Positions 1 to 12,592 of a stretch of 64,000 nt of DNA are shown piece after piece (position 1 is the first letter of the stretch; every line of letters begins with the position of its first letter). Source of the stretch: Deltaproteobacteria bacterium (GTDB lineage Bacteria > Myxococcota_A > Polyangia > Haliangiales > JADYYK01). Below the pieces are notes generated by a model. It was given only the letters and a program-made list of their open reading frames with translations. It did no database searches and was not told where the DNA came from. The position numbers and the translations under genes were made by a program. Location of the stretch: positions 26,575 through 90,574 of the forward strand of contig JADYYK010000137.1 in NCBI GenBank assembly GCA_020853705.1. Reading direction: 5' to 3'.

Positions 1-179
1 TCAAGGCCGCCCTGGAGCGCGGGGTCGAGGTGCTGCCGCTGGTGCTGGTGGATGACCGCATCGCCAGCGAGGGCACCTATCCCTCGCGCGAGACGCTGGC
101 CGCGCTGGCCGGCGTGGTGGTGCGCAAGCTGGCCACGGTGCCGGCCGCCAAGGGCTGCGTCAAGCCGGGCTGCTGCTGA
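1..179 (+). CDS. arsD: ArsD-like arsenic metallochaperone, C-terminal part
   Basis: The gene is cut by the left window edge, so only about 58 C-terminal residues are visible. The frame ends in GCVKPGCC just before TGA, and upstream it reads LPLVLVDDRIASEGTYPSR. ArsD proteins have this segment followed by Cys-rich C-terminal pairs. In the known family ArsD binds As(III) and hands it to the ArsA ATPase, and it can also act as a weak repressor of the ars operon. The N-terminal metal-binding cysteines lie outside the window, so chaperone competence cannot be judged. The stop codon overlaps the arsA start as TGATG, so the two genes are translationally coupled. The call rests on the short tail plus the arsA neighbour. 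Confidence 0.82.
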   Translation, partial: KAALERGVEVLPLVLVDDRIASEGTYPSRETLAALAGVVVRKLATVPAAKGCVKPGCC

Positions 180-1927
180 TGCGGCTGCTCGCGCGCGCGC
201 CGCGCCACCTGTTCTTCACCGGCAAGGGTGGCGTGGGCAAGACCAGCGTGGCCTGCGCCAGCGCGCTGACGCTGGCCGAGCGCGGCCGGCGCGTGCTGCT
301 GGTCAGCACCGATCCGGCGTCGAACCTGGGCGAGGTGCTGGGCACCCGGCTGGGCCAGGCGCCGACCGCGATCGCCGGCGTGGCTGGCCTCAGCGCGCTC
401 GACATCGACCCCGAGGCCGCGGCCCGCGCCTATCGCGAGCGCGTCCTCGGCCCGGTGCGCGGCCTGCTGCCGGACGCCGCGCTGCGCAGCATCGAGGAGC
501 AGCTGTCGGGCGCCTGCACGGTCGAGATCGCGGCCTTCGACGAGTTCTCGCGCCTGCTCGGCGACGACGCCGCGACCGCCGACTTCGATCACGTCGTGTT
601 CGACACCGCGCCGACCGGCCACACCTTGCGCCTGCTGGCGCTGCCGGCGGCGTGGACCGGCTTCATCACCGACAACCCGGGCGGCACCTCCTGCCTGGGC
701 CCGCTGGCCGGGCTGGCGCAGCAGCAGTCGCTGTATGACGCCACCCGGCGCGCCCTGGTCGATCCCGCGCGCACCGCGGTGGTGCTGGTCACCCGCGCCG
801 AGCGCTCGGCGCTGCTGGAGGCCGAGCGCACCCGCGGCGAGCTGGCCGCGCTGGGCGTGACCCCGCAGGAGCTGGTGATCAACGGCATCTTCACGGCCGC
901 CGGCGCCGACGACGCCATCGCGACCGCGATGGCCGCGCGCTGCCAGCGGGCGCTGGACGCGCTGCCCGAGGGGCTGCGCACGCTGCCGCGCAGCGACCTG
1001 CCGCTGCTGCCCTTCGGCCTGGTCGGCCCCGAGGCCCTGCGCCGCCTGCTGTCGCCCCTGGCGCCCGGCCCCGGCCCCGGCCCCGGCCCCGCGCCCGCGC
1101 CCGCGCGACCAGCCCCGGCGTCTGCGGTCGTCGCCCTGCCCGGCCTCGGCGACCTGCTGCCCGAGCTGGAGGCCGCCCGGCACGGCGTCATCATGACCGT
1201 GGGCAAGGGCGGCGTCGGCAAGACCAGCGTCGCCGTCGCGGTCGCCCTCGAGCTGGCGCGGCGCGGCCACCCGGTGCACCTGACCACCACCGACCCCGCC
1301 GCCGACCTGGAGCGGGTCGCGGCCGCCGGCACCGGCGGCGGCCAGCCCAACCTGCGCCTGAGCCGCATCGATCCGGTCGCCGAGACCCGCGCCTACCGCG
1401 ACGAGATCATGGCCAGCACCGGCGCCGGCCTCGACGCCGCCGGGCGCGCCCTGCTCGAAGAGGATCTGCGCTCGCCGTGCACCGAGGAGATCGCCGTCTT
1501 CCGTGCCTTCGCGCGCGTCATCGCCGAGGGCCAGCGCGGCTTCGTGGTCATCGACACCGCGCCCACCGGCCACACCATCCTGCTGCTCGACGCCGCCGAG
1601 GCCTACCCCCGCGACGTGCTGCGCACCACCAGCCAGGTCCCCGACGAGGTGCGCAGCCTGCTGCCGCGCCTGCGTGACGCCGCCTTCACGCGCGTCCTGG
1701 TGGTCACCCTGCCCGAGGCCACCCCGGTGCACGAGGCGGCCCAGCTGCAGCGCGACCTCGTCCGCGCCGGCATCACGCCGTTCGCCTGGGTCATCAACCA
1801 GAGCCTGGCCCCGCTGCCCATCAGCGACCCGGTGCTGCTGCAGCGCCAGGCCGCCGAGGCGCGCTACCACGCCGAGGTGCGCACCCTGGCCAGCCGGATC
1901 GCGCTGCTGCCCTGGCGTGCGGGCTGA
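179..1927 (+). CDS. arsA: Arsenite-transporting ATPase ArsA, two-domain form
   Basis: This is the 582-residue cytosolic ATPase that powers an ArsB-type arsenite efflux pump. Both nucleotide-binding halves are present: A1 has GKGGVGKTS near residue 15 and A2 has GKGGVGKTS near residue 341. Each half carries a DTAPTGHT signal-transduction motif. The three As/Sb-binding cysteines of the E. coli enzyme have counterparts: C113 in SGACTVEI, C172 in GTSCLGPL and C434 in SPCTEEIAVF. C113 and C172 even keep the E. coli numbering. The halves are joined by a Pro-Gly/Pro-Ala linker encoded by short hexanucleotide repeats (about 1065-1110). It is coupled to arsD (TGATG) and converges on the next gene with a 21-bp gap. 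No efflux permease is visible, so it must be upstream or elsewhere. Confidence 0.96.
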   Translation: MRLLARAPRHLFFTGKGGVGKTSVACASALTLAERGRRVLLVSTDPASNLGEVLGTRLGQAPTAIAGVAGLSALDIDPEAAARAYRERVLGPVRGLLPDAALRSIEEQLSGACTVEIAAFDEFSRLLGDDAATADFDHVVFDTAPTGHTLRLLALPAAWTGFITDNPGGTSCLGPLAGLAQQQSLYDATRRALVDPARTAVVLVTRAERSALLEAERTRGELAALGVTPQELVINGIFTAAGADDAIATAMAARCQRALDALPEGLRTLPRSDLPLLPFGLVGPEALRRLLSPLAPGPGPGPGPAPAPARPAPASAVVALPGLGDLLPELEAARHGVIMTVGKGGVGKTSVAVAVALELARRGHPVHLTTTDPAADLERVAAAGTGGGQPNLRLSRIDPVAETRAYRDEIMASTGAGLDAAGRALLEEDLRSPCTEEIAVFRAFARVIAEGQRGFVVIDTAPTGHTILLLDAAEAYPRDVLRTTSQVPDEVRSLLPRLRDAAFTRVLVVTLPEATPVHEAAQLQRDLVRAGITPFAWVINQSLAPLPISDPVLLQRQAAEARYHAEVRTLASRIALLPWRAG

Positions 1928-1948
1928 GCCCGCCGGCCCGCGTTTCGA

Positions 1949-2818
1949 CTACCCGCCGACGCCCGGCCACAGCCGGGCCAGCGCCGCGATGTCCGCGCCG
2001 CCGTGGCCCTGCGCGCGCGCGGCCTGGAACTGCTCGCGCACCATGGCCAGCCCCGGCGCCGGCACACCCAGCCGACCGGCCGCCTCCAGCGCCAGGGTCA
2101 GATCCTTGTGCATCAGGTCGACCGAGAAGTGGGTCTCGAAGTCGCCGGCCAGGATGGCGTTGCCCTTGAAGCTCCAGTACGGCGACTGGTAGCCCGAGGC
2201 CTGCACCACCTCGAGCAGCCTGGCGGGCTCGACGCCGGCGGCCTGGCAGGTCGCCAGCCCCTCGCACAGCGCCTCCAGCATCAGCGCGATCATGGTGTTG
2301 CCGATCAACTTGACCCGGGTCGCGCTGCCGACCGGGCCGACATGGATGATCTTGCTGGCCACCGCCTCCAGCAGCGGGCGCGCCGCCGCCAGCGTCTCGG
2401 CGCTGCCGCCGCACATCAGGACCAGGGTGCCCTGCTCGGCGCCCAGCTTGGACCCGGTCACCGGTGACTCCAGGAAGCGCGCCCCGCGCGCCGCGCAGGC
2501 CGCCTCCAGGCGCAGCGCCAGCTCGGGCGAGCCGGTCGACAGATCGACCAGCAGCGCCCCCGGCGCCAGCGTGTCGACCACGCCGCCGGGCGCCAGCGCG
2601 GTGGCCTCGACCGCGGGCGGATCGGCCAGACACAGCGCCACCGCGTCGGCCCCGCGCGCCGCCTCTGCGGGTGACGCCGCCACCGCGCAGCCCAGCGCGG
2701 CCAGCGCCGCCGTCCGCTCCACGCTGCGATTCCACACCGTCACGGTGTGGCCCTTCTTGCAGAGGTTGGCCGCCATCCGGCTGCCCATGAGCCCGAGCCC
2801 GAGAAATCCGATGCGCAT
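1949..2818 (-). CDS. 3-hydroxyisobutyrate dehydrogenase-type NAD(P) oxidoreductase
   Basis: The 289-residue protein belongs to the beta-hydroxyacid dehydrogenase family. It starts with the dinucleotide-binding motif GFLGLGLMGSRMAANL, followed by GHTVTVWNRS. It has the substrate-binding segment ESPVTGSKLGAEQGTL and the catalytic-lysine helix with K170 in RVKLIGNTM. Length and motif order fit the family (3-hydroxyisobutyrate dehydrogenase, tartronate-semialdehyde reductase, glyoxylate/succinic-semialdehyde reductase). The substrate cannot be read from sequence. It lies 18 nt downstream of the flavoprotein gene in the nifJ direction, so it may be co-transcribed. It also has its own TACAGT hexamer ending 7 nt before the ATG. 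Confidence 0.88.
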   Translation of the reverse strand: MRIGFLGLGLMGSRMAANLCKKGHTVTVWNRSVERTAALAALGCAVAASPAEAARGADAVALCLADPPAVEATALAPGGVVDTLAPGALLVDLSTGSPELALRLEAACAARGARFLESPVTGSKLGAEQGTLVLMCGGSAETLAAARPLLEAVASKIIHVGPVGSATRVKLIGNTMIALMLEALCEGLATCQAAGVEPARLLEVVQASGYQSPYWSFKGNAILAGDFETHFSVDLMHKDLTLALEAAGRLGVPAPGLAMVREQFQAARAQGHGGADIAALARLWPGVGG

Positions 2819-2825
2819 GCGCCGT

Positions 2826-2831
2826 ACTGTA
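2826..2831 (-). promoter_or_regulatory. Start-proximal -10-like hexamer TACAGT
   Basis: TACAGT lies on the minus strand, with 7 nt between it and the ATG at 2818. It sits in the 18-nt gap after the flavoprotein gene. No -35 element is visible. If used, the transcript would begin at or within a nucleotide or two of the start codon. It is one of a recurrent set in this window. Confidence 0.4.
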
Positions 2832-2836
2832 GTCCC

Positions 2837-3837
2837 TCAGCGCCAGCTCTGCAGGATCCTCATGTAGTTGCCGCGCTCGAACATGGCCGGGTCCGGGCAG
2901 CGCGCCAGGTTGAGGCTGCCGCGCAGCTGGTCGAGCGACTCGTACTCGTGCGCCACCATCCACGCCGTCACCGCGTCCCTGACCTGGCCCAGCCGCTCCG
3001 GGCCGTGGCGCAGCAGCGCCGACACCATCTGCACCACGGTGGCGCCCGCCATCAGCGCCTTGAGCGCGTCGATCTCGCCGTGCACGCCGCCCGAGCAGGC
3101 CAGATCCAGCTGGGTGCGCCCCGACAGGATGGCCAGCCAGCGCAGCCGCAGCAGGAGCTCGCCGGAGTCCGACAGCGCCAGCCGCGGCACCACCTCGAGC
3201 GACTCGATGTCGAAGTCGGGCTGGTAGAAGCGGTTGAACAGGATGAGGCCGCGCGCGCCGGCCAGCTCCAGCTCGTGCGCGAAGTGCGCCAGCGAGGAGT
3301 GGAACGGCGACAGCTTGACCGCCACCGGGATGGCCACGGTCTCGGTCACCTTGGTCACGATGTCGAGGGTGCGGCGCTCGACCGCGTACCCGGTCTCCAG
3401 CGGATCGGTCGCGATGTAATAGACGTTGAGCTCCAGCGCGCTGGCGCCGGCCTGCTCGCACAGCCGGGCATGGTCGAGCCAGCCGCCCTCGGTGATGCCG
3501 TTGAGCGACGCGATGACCGGCACCGCCACCGCGGCGCGCACCTTGCGCAGCTGCTCGAGGTACTCGTGCGGCCCCAGCACGAACTCCGCCGGGCGGGGCA
3601 GGAACGACGCCGCCTCGGCGTGACTGTCGCTGTGCAGCTCGAGATCATGCAGCGTGCGCGCCTGCTCGCGCTCGATCTGCTCCTCGAACAGCGAGCGCAT
3701 CACGATGGCCGAGGCCCCGGCGTCCTCCAGCCGGCGCACCATGTCGAGGTCGTCCACCAGCGGCGACGCCCCGGGCATGAACGGGTGCGCCAGCCGGATG
3801 CCGCAGTAGTCCGTGCCCAGATCGATCCCGGTCGTCA

Positions 3838-3838
<1 letters not shown>
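2837..3838 (-). CDS. Dihydroorotate dehydrogenase-like flavoprotein
   Basis: The 333-residue protein has the TIM-barrel FMN fold of class 1 dihydroorotate dehydrogenases. It begins DYCGIRLAHPFMPGASPL, has LNGITEGGW and ELNVYY mid-protein, then the phosphate-binding region LACSGGVHGEIDALKALMAGATVVQMVSALL. It is not the usual PyrD: these DHOD-like proteins typically sit next to nifJ, as here. Its ATG overlaps the nifJ stop codon (ATGA), so translation is coupled. The context suggests a redox role tied to ferredoxin or pyruvate metabolism rather than pyrimidine synthesis. That is an inference, as the electron partner is not known. Confidence 0.87.
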
Positions 3839-7479
<3,641 letters not shown>

Positions 7480-7492
7480 GGGCCAGCCCCAG

Positions 7493-7507
7493 TGCAAGCA
7501 AGGGGCC
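7493..7507 (-). promoter_or_regulatory. Candidate sigma-54-type promoter for nifJ
   Basis: On the minus strand a GG dinucleotide (7507-7506) is followed, exactly 10 nt later, by the GC of TTGCA (7497-7493). This is the GG-N10-GC spacing of -24/-12 promoters. The -12 half (TTGCA) matches well. The -24 half reads CGGCCC instead of TGGCAC. The predicted start would be about 3-5 nt before the nifJ ATG. No enhancer-binding site was identified, so this is a weak call. Confidence 0.3.
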
Positions 7508-7669
7508 GCGGTTTCGGGCCCCTGGGGCGCTGCTGTGCGCAAGCCTTGCGCCGCGCCCCCGGAGCGCGACGCAGAATCTGCGTTTGGCCGCGGCGCCAGC
7601 GGGCAAGCCGCCGAGATTGCGGGCCCGGGCACGGCACGCGCGCTGCACTTCCCCGACATGGAGGTACCC

Positions 7670-8290
7670 ATGCGCAACCTCGCCGCTTCCTCCCTGATCT
7701 TCGCGCTGCTGGCCCTGGGGCCGGGCTGCAGCGGCGAGTCACCGGCCTCGCCCTCGGCCTCGGTCGCCGACCGGCTCACGCTGGGCAGCCGGCTCCAGAT
7801 CACCCACGCCAACTCGGTGGCCATGCTGACCGCCCGCGCCCAGCCGCTGGGCGAGGTCCGGGTCGCCGTCGGGGTCGTGGGCGGCCAGGTCGACCTGACC
7901 CTGATGGACGGCGCGCTGCACCTCGGCCAGTTCGAGCTCGGCCTCGACGAGGCGACCCTGGCGCCGGGCGGGCTGCAGCTGCGCGTGAGCGGCGCCACCC
8001 TGCGCCTGGATGGGACGGCGGTCGCGGCCGCCACCGTCAGCGCCGACGGCGACCGGGTCAGCGCCCAGCTGGTGGTCGCGCTGACGCTGGAGGGCACCGT
8101 CAGCCTGGGCAGCCTGCAGGTGCCCCTGGGGCTGCAGCAGCTCATGGTGCCGCTGCACGTCGAGGTCACCCACGACGAGGCCGGCCACCTCAGCGCCGGC
8201 CTGACCGCCACCGTGAGTGGTACCTTCTGGGACTGGGCCGGCGTCGCCCGCATGGCCGACCTCAGCCTGATGCTGCGCGCGACCGACTGA
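7670..8290 (+). CDS. Putative secreted lipoprotein, function unknown
   Basis: The 206-residue protein starts at the ATG preceded by GGAGG (about 7661-7665), which favours it over the ATG 12 nt upstream. The N-terminus MRNLAASSLIFALLALGPGC looks like a lipoprotein signal with an imperfect lipobox (GPGC rather than LAGC). The rest is rich in short beta-like segments such as LTLEGTVSLGSLQVPLGL and has no motif I recognise. It is divergent from nifJ across a 190-bp gap and 12 bp upstream of the kinase fusion gene, so probably co-transcribed with it. Whether it affects that kinase is unknown. Confidence 0.7.
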   Translation: MRNLAASSLIFALLALGPGCSGESPASPSASVADRLTLGSRLQITHANSVAMLTARAQPLGEVRVAVGVVGGQVDLTLMDGALHLGQFELGLDEATLAPGGLQLRVSGATLRLDGTAVAAATVSADGDRVSAQLVVALTLEGTVSLGSLQVPLGLQQLMVPLHVEVTHDEAGHLSAGLTATVSGTFWDWAGVARMADLSLMLRATD

Positions 8291-8302
8291 CCTCCCACCA
8301 CC

Positions 8303-10525
8303 ATGGCCATGGCGCCCTCGCGAGCCTCTGATCTCGACATCCTGCGCAAGAACCGCGCGCTGGCGCTGCTCGGCGAGGACGACCTGGCGCGGCTGTCCGA
8401 GCTACTCGATCAGCTGGTGCTGCCGACCGGCAGCGTGGTGGTGCGCGAGGGCGACCGCAGCGCCGACATGTACTTCGTGCTCGAGGGCGGCGCCAGCGTC
8501 GAGCGCCACGGCCTGGAGCTGGCGCCGCTCAGCCCCGGCGACCACTTCGGCGAGCTCGGCATGCTGGGCCAGCCGCGCCGCGCCGCCACCATCACCGCGC
8601 GCGGCCCGCTCCGGCTGGCGCGCCTGGGCCGCCGCAGCTACGAGGCGCTGTGCCGCGAGCACAGCCACAGCGCGCTGCACCTGGTCGAGGCGCTGGCCCA
8701 CGTGCTGGCGCAGAACTGGGTCACCATGACCGATCGGGTCGGCATCCTGCTCGGCGAGCGCATGCTGCCCCGGCGCTCCGAGGTCACGGTGCAGCTCAGC
8801 AGCGGCACCGACAGCGAGGGGCTGCGCCGCGTGGTGTCGACCGGCACCCACGTCGGCGACCTCTTGCCCGCCGAGGTCGACGGTCGCCCGCTGGTGGCGG
8901 CGCTGCTGGATGGTCGCCCGGTCGCGCTCGACACCCCGATCGCGTCGGACGCCTGGCTGGCGCCGATCGGCCTGGGCTCTCCCGACGGGCGCGACGTGTT
9001 CCAGCGCTCGGCGGGCCTCCTGGTCCTGGCCGCGGCGCAGCGCCTGCGCCCCGAGGTCGTGGTCCACCTGGGCCCCGCGCTGGCGGGCTTCCAGCACGTC
9101 GATCTCGATCTCGGCCCTGTCGAGGGCGCCGCCAGTGACGGCGCCCCCGACCCGGCGCGCGCGGCCGACAGCGCGCCCGCGCTGGCGCGCCACGACTTCG
9201 TCAGCAGCATGAGCCGCCTGCTCGAGCAGCTGTGCAGCGAGCGCACCCCGTTCAGCGAGGAGATCTGGACCATCGAGGAGGCCCGCGACGCCCTGGAGGA
9301 CGCCGGCTGGGACGACGCCGCCGCGCTGCTCGACAGCTGGCGCGACGGCACCGTGCCGATGGTGCGCTGCGGCAGCGTGCGCGCCCTGCGCACCGGCCCA
9401 CTGCTGCCCCACGCCGGGCTGCTGACGGGGATCTCGCTGAGCAACGAGGCCGCCGGGGTCGTGCTGCGCTTCGGCCCCGCGCTGGAAGCCGACGCCGCGG
9501 CCGCCAGCGAGCTGGCCATCGAGGCGCAGAGCCCACGCTACAACGGCGCCATGGTGCGCGAGGGCGCACGCTGGCAGCGCAGCCTGGGCATCACCTCGGT
9601 GGGCGCGCTCAACCGCACCTGCGTCGCCGGCCGTGTCAACGAGATCATCCGCGTCGCCGAGGGCTTCCACGAGAAGCGCATCGGCCAGCTGGCCGACGGC
9701 ATCCGGGGCCAGGCCAACGTCCGGGTCATCACCATCGCGGGCCCGTCGTCCTCGGGCAAGACCACCTTCATCAAGCGCCTGATGACCCAGCTGCAGGTCA
9801 ACGGCCTGACCCCGCGCGCGCTGTCGCTGGACGACTACTACGTCGATCGCGAGCGCACCCCGGTCGATGCCAGCGGCGCGCTCGACTACGAGGCGCTCAG
9901 CGCGCTCGACCTGGCGGTGCTGCAGCGCGACGTCGCCGCGCTGCTGACCGGCGCCGAGATCACGCCGCCGCACTACGACTTCAAGCACGGGCGCAGCCAG
10001 CCCGGCGGGGGCGCGCCCCTGATGCTGGGGCCCGCCGACGTGCTGCTGCTCGAGGGCATCCATGGCCTGAACCCCGGCCTGCTGGGCCAGGCCGCGCCGC
10101 CCGGCCGGGTGTTCCGCATCTTCATCCACCCGGTCAGCAACCTCCCGCTCGACCAGCTGAGCCGGGTCGCCCCCGAGGACCTGCGGCTGCTGCGCCGGAT
10201 CGTGCGCGACCGCCACGGCCGCGCCATCTCGGCGGCCGACAACATCGCGCGCTGGCCCTCGGTGCGCCGCGGCGAGCTTCTGCACATCTACCCCTTCCTG
10301 CCCCACGCCGACGTCATCTTCGACAGCTCGCTGGTGTACGAGCTGGCGGTGCTCAAGGTCTACGCCGAGCGCTACCTGCTCGAGGTGCCGCCGCGCCACC
10401 CCTCCAGCACCGTGGCGCGCCGCCTGCGCCAGCTGTGTGACCGCTTCGTGGCGATCTACCCCGAGCACGTGCCGCCGACCTCGATCCTGCGCGAGTTCAT
10501 CGGCGGCTCCGGCTTCGAGTACTGA
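8303..10525 (+). CDS. Cyclic-nucleotide-binding domain fused to TGS/uridine-kinase-type nucleoside kinase
   Basis: The 740-residue protein has three parts. Residues about 15-130 form a cyclic-nucleotide-binding (CRP-like effector) domain: GSVVVREGDRSADMYFVLEG, then SPGDHFGELGMLGQPRRAATI. Residues about 155-440 resemble the TGS and second additional domain of threonyl-tRNA synthetase (GTHVGDLLPAEVDGRPLVA, DVFQRSAGLLVLAAA). Residues about 470-700 are a uridine-kinase/phosphoribulokinase-type P-loop kinase with GPSSSGKTT at 480-488, SLDDYYVD, HYDFKHG and LLLEGIHGLNP. TGS-plus-kinase proteins are an established family. The added N-terminal cNMP domain would allow control by cAMP, cGMP or another ligand. 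The phosphate-binding-cassette segment FGELGMLGQPRRAAT resembles functional ones. Substrate is unproven. Confidence 0.88.
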   Translation: MAMAPSRASDLDILRKNRALALLGEDDLARLSELLDQLVLPTGSVVVREGDRSADMYFVLEGGASVERHGLELAPLSPGDHFGELGMLGQPRRAATITARGPLRLARLGRRSYEALCREHSHSALHLVEALAHVLAQNWVTMTDRVGILLGERMLPRRSEVTVQLSSGTDSEGLRRVVSTGTHVGDLLPAEVDGRPLVAALLDGRPVALDTPIASDAWLAPIGLGSPDGRDVFQRSAGLLVLAAAQRLRPEVVVHLGPALAGFQHVDLDLGPVEGAASDGAPDPARAADSAPALARHDFVSSMSRLLEQLCSERTPFSEEIWTIEEARDALEDAGWDDAAALLDSWRDGTVPMVRCGSVRALRTGPLLPHAGLLTGISLSNEAAGVVLRFGPALEADAAAASELAIEAQSPRYNGAMVREGARWQRSLGITSVGALNRTCVAGRVNEIIRVAEGFHEKRIGQLADGIRGQANVRVITIAGPSSSGKTTFIKRLMTQLQVNGLTPRALSLDDYYVDRERTPVDASGALDYEALSALDLAVLQRDVAALLTGAEITPPHYDFKHGRSQPGGGAPLMLGPADVLLLEGIHGLNPGLLGQAAPPGRVFRIFIHPVSNLPLDQLSRVAPEDLRLLRRIVRDRHGRAISAADNIARWPSVRRGELLHIYPFLPHADVIFDSSLVYELAVLKVYAERYLLEVPPRHPSSTVARRLRQLCDRFVAIYPEHVPPTSILREFIGGSGFEY

Positions 10526-10568
10526 CCCGGCCCCGGGCGGCGACACACGCCACCCGCGCGGGCTGGCC

Positions 10569-11345
10569 ATGGTGTGGTACTTGTCGGCCGTGTTCGTGGC
10601 CACCCACAGCGGGCGGGTTCGCTATCGCGACGTCGGTGCCGACCATCCCGGCACCCCGGTGGTCTTCATCCACGGCGCCGGTGCCAGCGGAGCGGTCTGG
10701 CTGCCCGCGCTGCGCCGCCTGGCGCGCCGCCGCCGCGCGCTGGCCCCCGATCTGCCCGGCCACGGCCGCTCCGAGGGCGGCTTCACCACCCTGGAACAGG
10801 CGCGCGACGCCGTGGGCCTGTTCTGCGCCGCCGCCGGGGTCACCCGCGCGGTGCTGGTCGGCCACTCGATGGGTGGCGCCATCGCCCTGGCTGCCGCGCT
10901 GGCCTGGCCCGAGCGCGTCGCCGGCCTCGGCCTGGTCACCACCGCGGGCCGCTTCAGCGTCAGCCCGCAGACCCTCCAGAAGGTGGCCGCGCCGAGCGGA
11001 GGAGACTGGCTGGCCGACCTCGGCTTCTCGCCAGCGTGCGACCCTGCCCTGCGCCGCGCCGCCAGCGCCACCGCCCTGACCTCGGACGGCCCGGTGCGGC
11101 ACCAGGACTTCGCCCTGCTGGCCAACCTCGACCTGACCGCCCAGCTCGGCGCCCTGCGCCTGCCCGCCCACGTCCTCGGCGGCGCCGACGACCTCCTGCT
11201 GCCGCCCCGCCTGTCGGAGGAGCTGGCGGGCGCCATCCCCGACGCCAAGCTGGAGATCCTGCCGCGCTGCGGCCACTTTCCCATGTTCGAGCAGGAGGCC
11301 GCCTTCGTGCGCTGGCTGGACGGCCTGTGCGCCGCGGCACCCTAG
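10569..11345 (+). CDS. Alpha/beta hydrolase
   Basis: The 258-residue protein has the alpha/beta-hydrolase fold. The oxyanion-side motif VVFIHGAGASG is near residue 31, and DLPGHGRSEG follows. The nucleophile is S100 in GHSMGGA, a probable acid is in GGADDLLLP, and the catalytic histidine is in CGHFPMFE near the C-terminus. The start is the ATG giving MVWYLSAVFVATHSG, 43 nt after the kinase stop. The frame stays open further upstream but overlaps that gene. Substrate class cannot be assigned: family members include esterases, haloperoxidase-like and C-C hydrolases. Its TAG stop forms part of a strong hairpin. Confidence 0.86.
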   Translation: MVWYLSAVFVATHSGRVRYRDVGADHPGTPVVFIHGAGASGAVWLPALRRLARRRRALAPDLPGHGRSEGGFTTLEQARDAVGLFCAAAGVTRAVLVGHSMGGAIALAAALAWPERVAGLGLVTTAGRFSVSPQTLQKVAAPSGGDWLADLGFSPACDPALRRAASATALTSDGPVRHQDFALLANLDLTAQLGALRLPAHVLGGADDLLLPPRLSEELAGAIPDAKLEILPRCGHFPMFEQEAAFVRWLDGLCAAAP

Positions 11346-11383
11346 GGCTTTGACCGGAGCATTCTGCTCCGGTCTGAGCCCTA
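11343..11383 (+). terminator. Strong two-level hairpin overlapping the hydrolase stop codon
   Basis: The inner stem is GACCGGAGCA / TGCTCCGGTC (10 bp, loop TTC) and the outer stem is TAGGGCT / AGCCCTA. The hydrolase TAG is the first codon of the outer arm. No T-run follows, so it may be a barrier to 3' exonucleases or a factor-assisted terminator rather than a classical intrinsic one. Confidence 0.65.
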
Positions 11384-11394
11384 GTCGATCACAA

Positions 11395-11484
11395 CGAGGG
11401 CTGCGCCCTCGCCCCGCCGGCAAAGCCGTCGGGGCCCCACTCCGCTCACGGCCAGACTCCTGGCCGGCGCCGCCGTGCGGCGCC
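11395..11484. repeat. Array of four further hairpins downstream of the terminator
   Basis: Four adjacent inverted repeats follow the terminator: CGAGGGC/GCCCTCG (11395-11411); CCCCGCCGGC/GCCGTCGGGG with AAA loop and one mismatch (11412-11434); GGCCA/TGGCC (11450-11465); GGCGCCGC/GCGGCGCC (11466-11484). No coding frame explains them. The region between 11346 and 11580 otherwise holds nothing I recognise. Confidence 0.55.
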
Positions 11485-11580
11485 TACGGATGCCGATCAT
11501 GGCTCTCCACGCCGCCTCGTTGACCCCATCTGGCGATCGGGGCACTCGTCAAAGCCCGCGCCCTTGCATCGCGATTGGCC

Positions 11581-11589
11581 TGCTATAAT
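11581..11589 (+). promoter_or_regulatory. Extended -10 promoter TGCTATAAT for the moxR operon
   Basis: TGC followed by a perfect TATAAT at 11584-11589, in a very G+C-rich setting, ends 11 nt before the moxR ATG at 11601. No -35 stands out at 16-18 nt spacing; TTGCAT lies only 14 nt away. The predicted leader is about 5 nt. Confidence 0.7.
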
Positions 11590-11600
11590 GGCCGACAGCG

Positions 11601-12590
<990 letters not shown>

Positions 12591-12592
12591 CC

